From contig JAGQUE010000452.1 in NCBI GenBank assembly GCA_020438665.1, positions 1-5,777 on the forward strand: a stretch of DNA of 5,777 nt. Reading direction: 5' to 3'. Both the position numbers and the translations under genes were made by a program. The stretch comes from Nocardioidaceae bacterium. GTDB lineage: Bacteria; Actinomycetota; Actinomycetes; Propionibacteriales; Nocardioidaceae. The stretch's first letter is position 1. Each line of letters starts with the position of its first letter. Under the pieces are notes generated by a model that was not told where the DNA came from, ran no database searches, and was given only the letters and a program-made list of their open reading frames with translations. Below, piece after piece: positions 5,687-5,777 of the stretch.

Positions 5687-5777
5687 GCCGGGTGGGTGCT
5701 GGGCGGGGTCTCGGGGCGGTGGAGCTAGTCGGGGTGGCAGGCAGGGACGGCGCGGAGCCCGGGTGGGGTGACGTCGG

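Larger units (their letters stand above)
5511..5777. other. Right-end stretch without a convincing gene
   Basis: After the peptidase start, 267 bp reach the window edge. They contain the peptidase ribosome site and promoter (5516-5575), a long imperfect hairpin with flanking direct repeat (5612-5662), a GC-rich hairpin (5661-5686), and a G-rich tail (about 5690-5770 on the plus strand) in which I recognise nothing. A minus-strand frame is open from the window edge to 5507, but its composition does not look coding. The stretch may belong to the control or 3' region of an unseen gene to the right. Confidence 0.6.

Noticed and set aside
4566..5771. Long plus-strand open frame of about 400 codons over the end of the RNB gene and the whole peptidase gene
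   Set aside because: It is antisense to the S51 peptidase and out of frame with the RNB gene, with Arg/Pro/Ser-rich sequence and no recognisable domain. This is the usual shadow frame of high-GC genes.
5507..5776. Minus-strand open frame from the window edge (first ATG at 5674, 55 residues) ending in a GTGA overlap with the peptidase start
   Set aside because: The overlap looks like operon coupling, but third-position GC is only about 70 percent against much higher in the real genes, the upstream part is Pro/Arg-rich as in random GC-rich DNA, and it runs through the peptidase -10 box and both hairpins.
1..5777. A novel defence, mobile or biosynthetic system
   Set aside because: The five complete or partial genes and the broken one all belong to recognisable families. 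No integrase, transposase, toxin-antitoxin pair, CRISPR repeat or cluster of unknown genes is present.

Overview
The window is high-GC (roughly 70 percent), densely packed bacterial chromosome. The genes strongly prefer G or C at the third codon position. The first two genes match the mycobacterial gene pair Rv2229c/Rv2228c, which points to an actinobacterium. The overall flavour suggests a Nocardioides-like member of the Propionibacteriales, but that genus-level guess is inference only. There is no sign of a phage, insertion sequence, CRISPR array, tRNA or rRNA.

Layout. (1) Bases 2-1682, plus strand: the 3' part of a zinc-ribbon, coiled-coil protein, followed 4 bp later by a two-domain RNase H/histidine phosphatase. 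(2) Bases 1725-2427, minus strand: an alpha/beta-hydrolase gene broken by a +1 frameshift in a run of four G. It converges on the RNase H gene. (3) Bases 2529-3311, minus strand: a YaaA-family (UPF0246) gene. A perfect 8-1-8 palindrome lies between it and the hydrolase, next to a candidate -10 box. (4) Bases 3386-4837, plus strand: an RNase II/R-like (RNB) ribonuclease, divergent from yaaA. Both genes of this divergent pair have a TANNNT box 6-7 bases before their start codon, the arrangement expected for leaderless mRNAs. (5) Bases 4848-5510, minus strand: an S51-type serine peptidase (PepE-like) that converges on the ribonuclease with only 10 bp between stop codons. (6) Bases 5511-5777: a 267-bp stretch without a convincing gene. 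It holds the peptidase promoter and a long imperfect hairpin flanked by a short direct repeat, then a second GC-rich hairpin.

Together these look like housekeeping and RNA-metabolism genes (RNase H, RNB ribonuclease) interleaved with small stress and hydrolytic enzymes. I see no multi-gene novel system. The observations most worth checking are the frameshift in the hydrolase, the Asp-to-Gln change in the ribonuclease metal site, the leaderless divergent promoters, the palindrome before the hydrolase, the structured repeat-like DNA at the right end, and an unexpected preference for the Tyr codon TAT in a GC-rich background.
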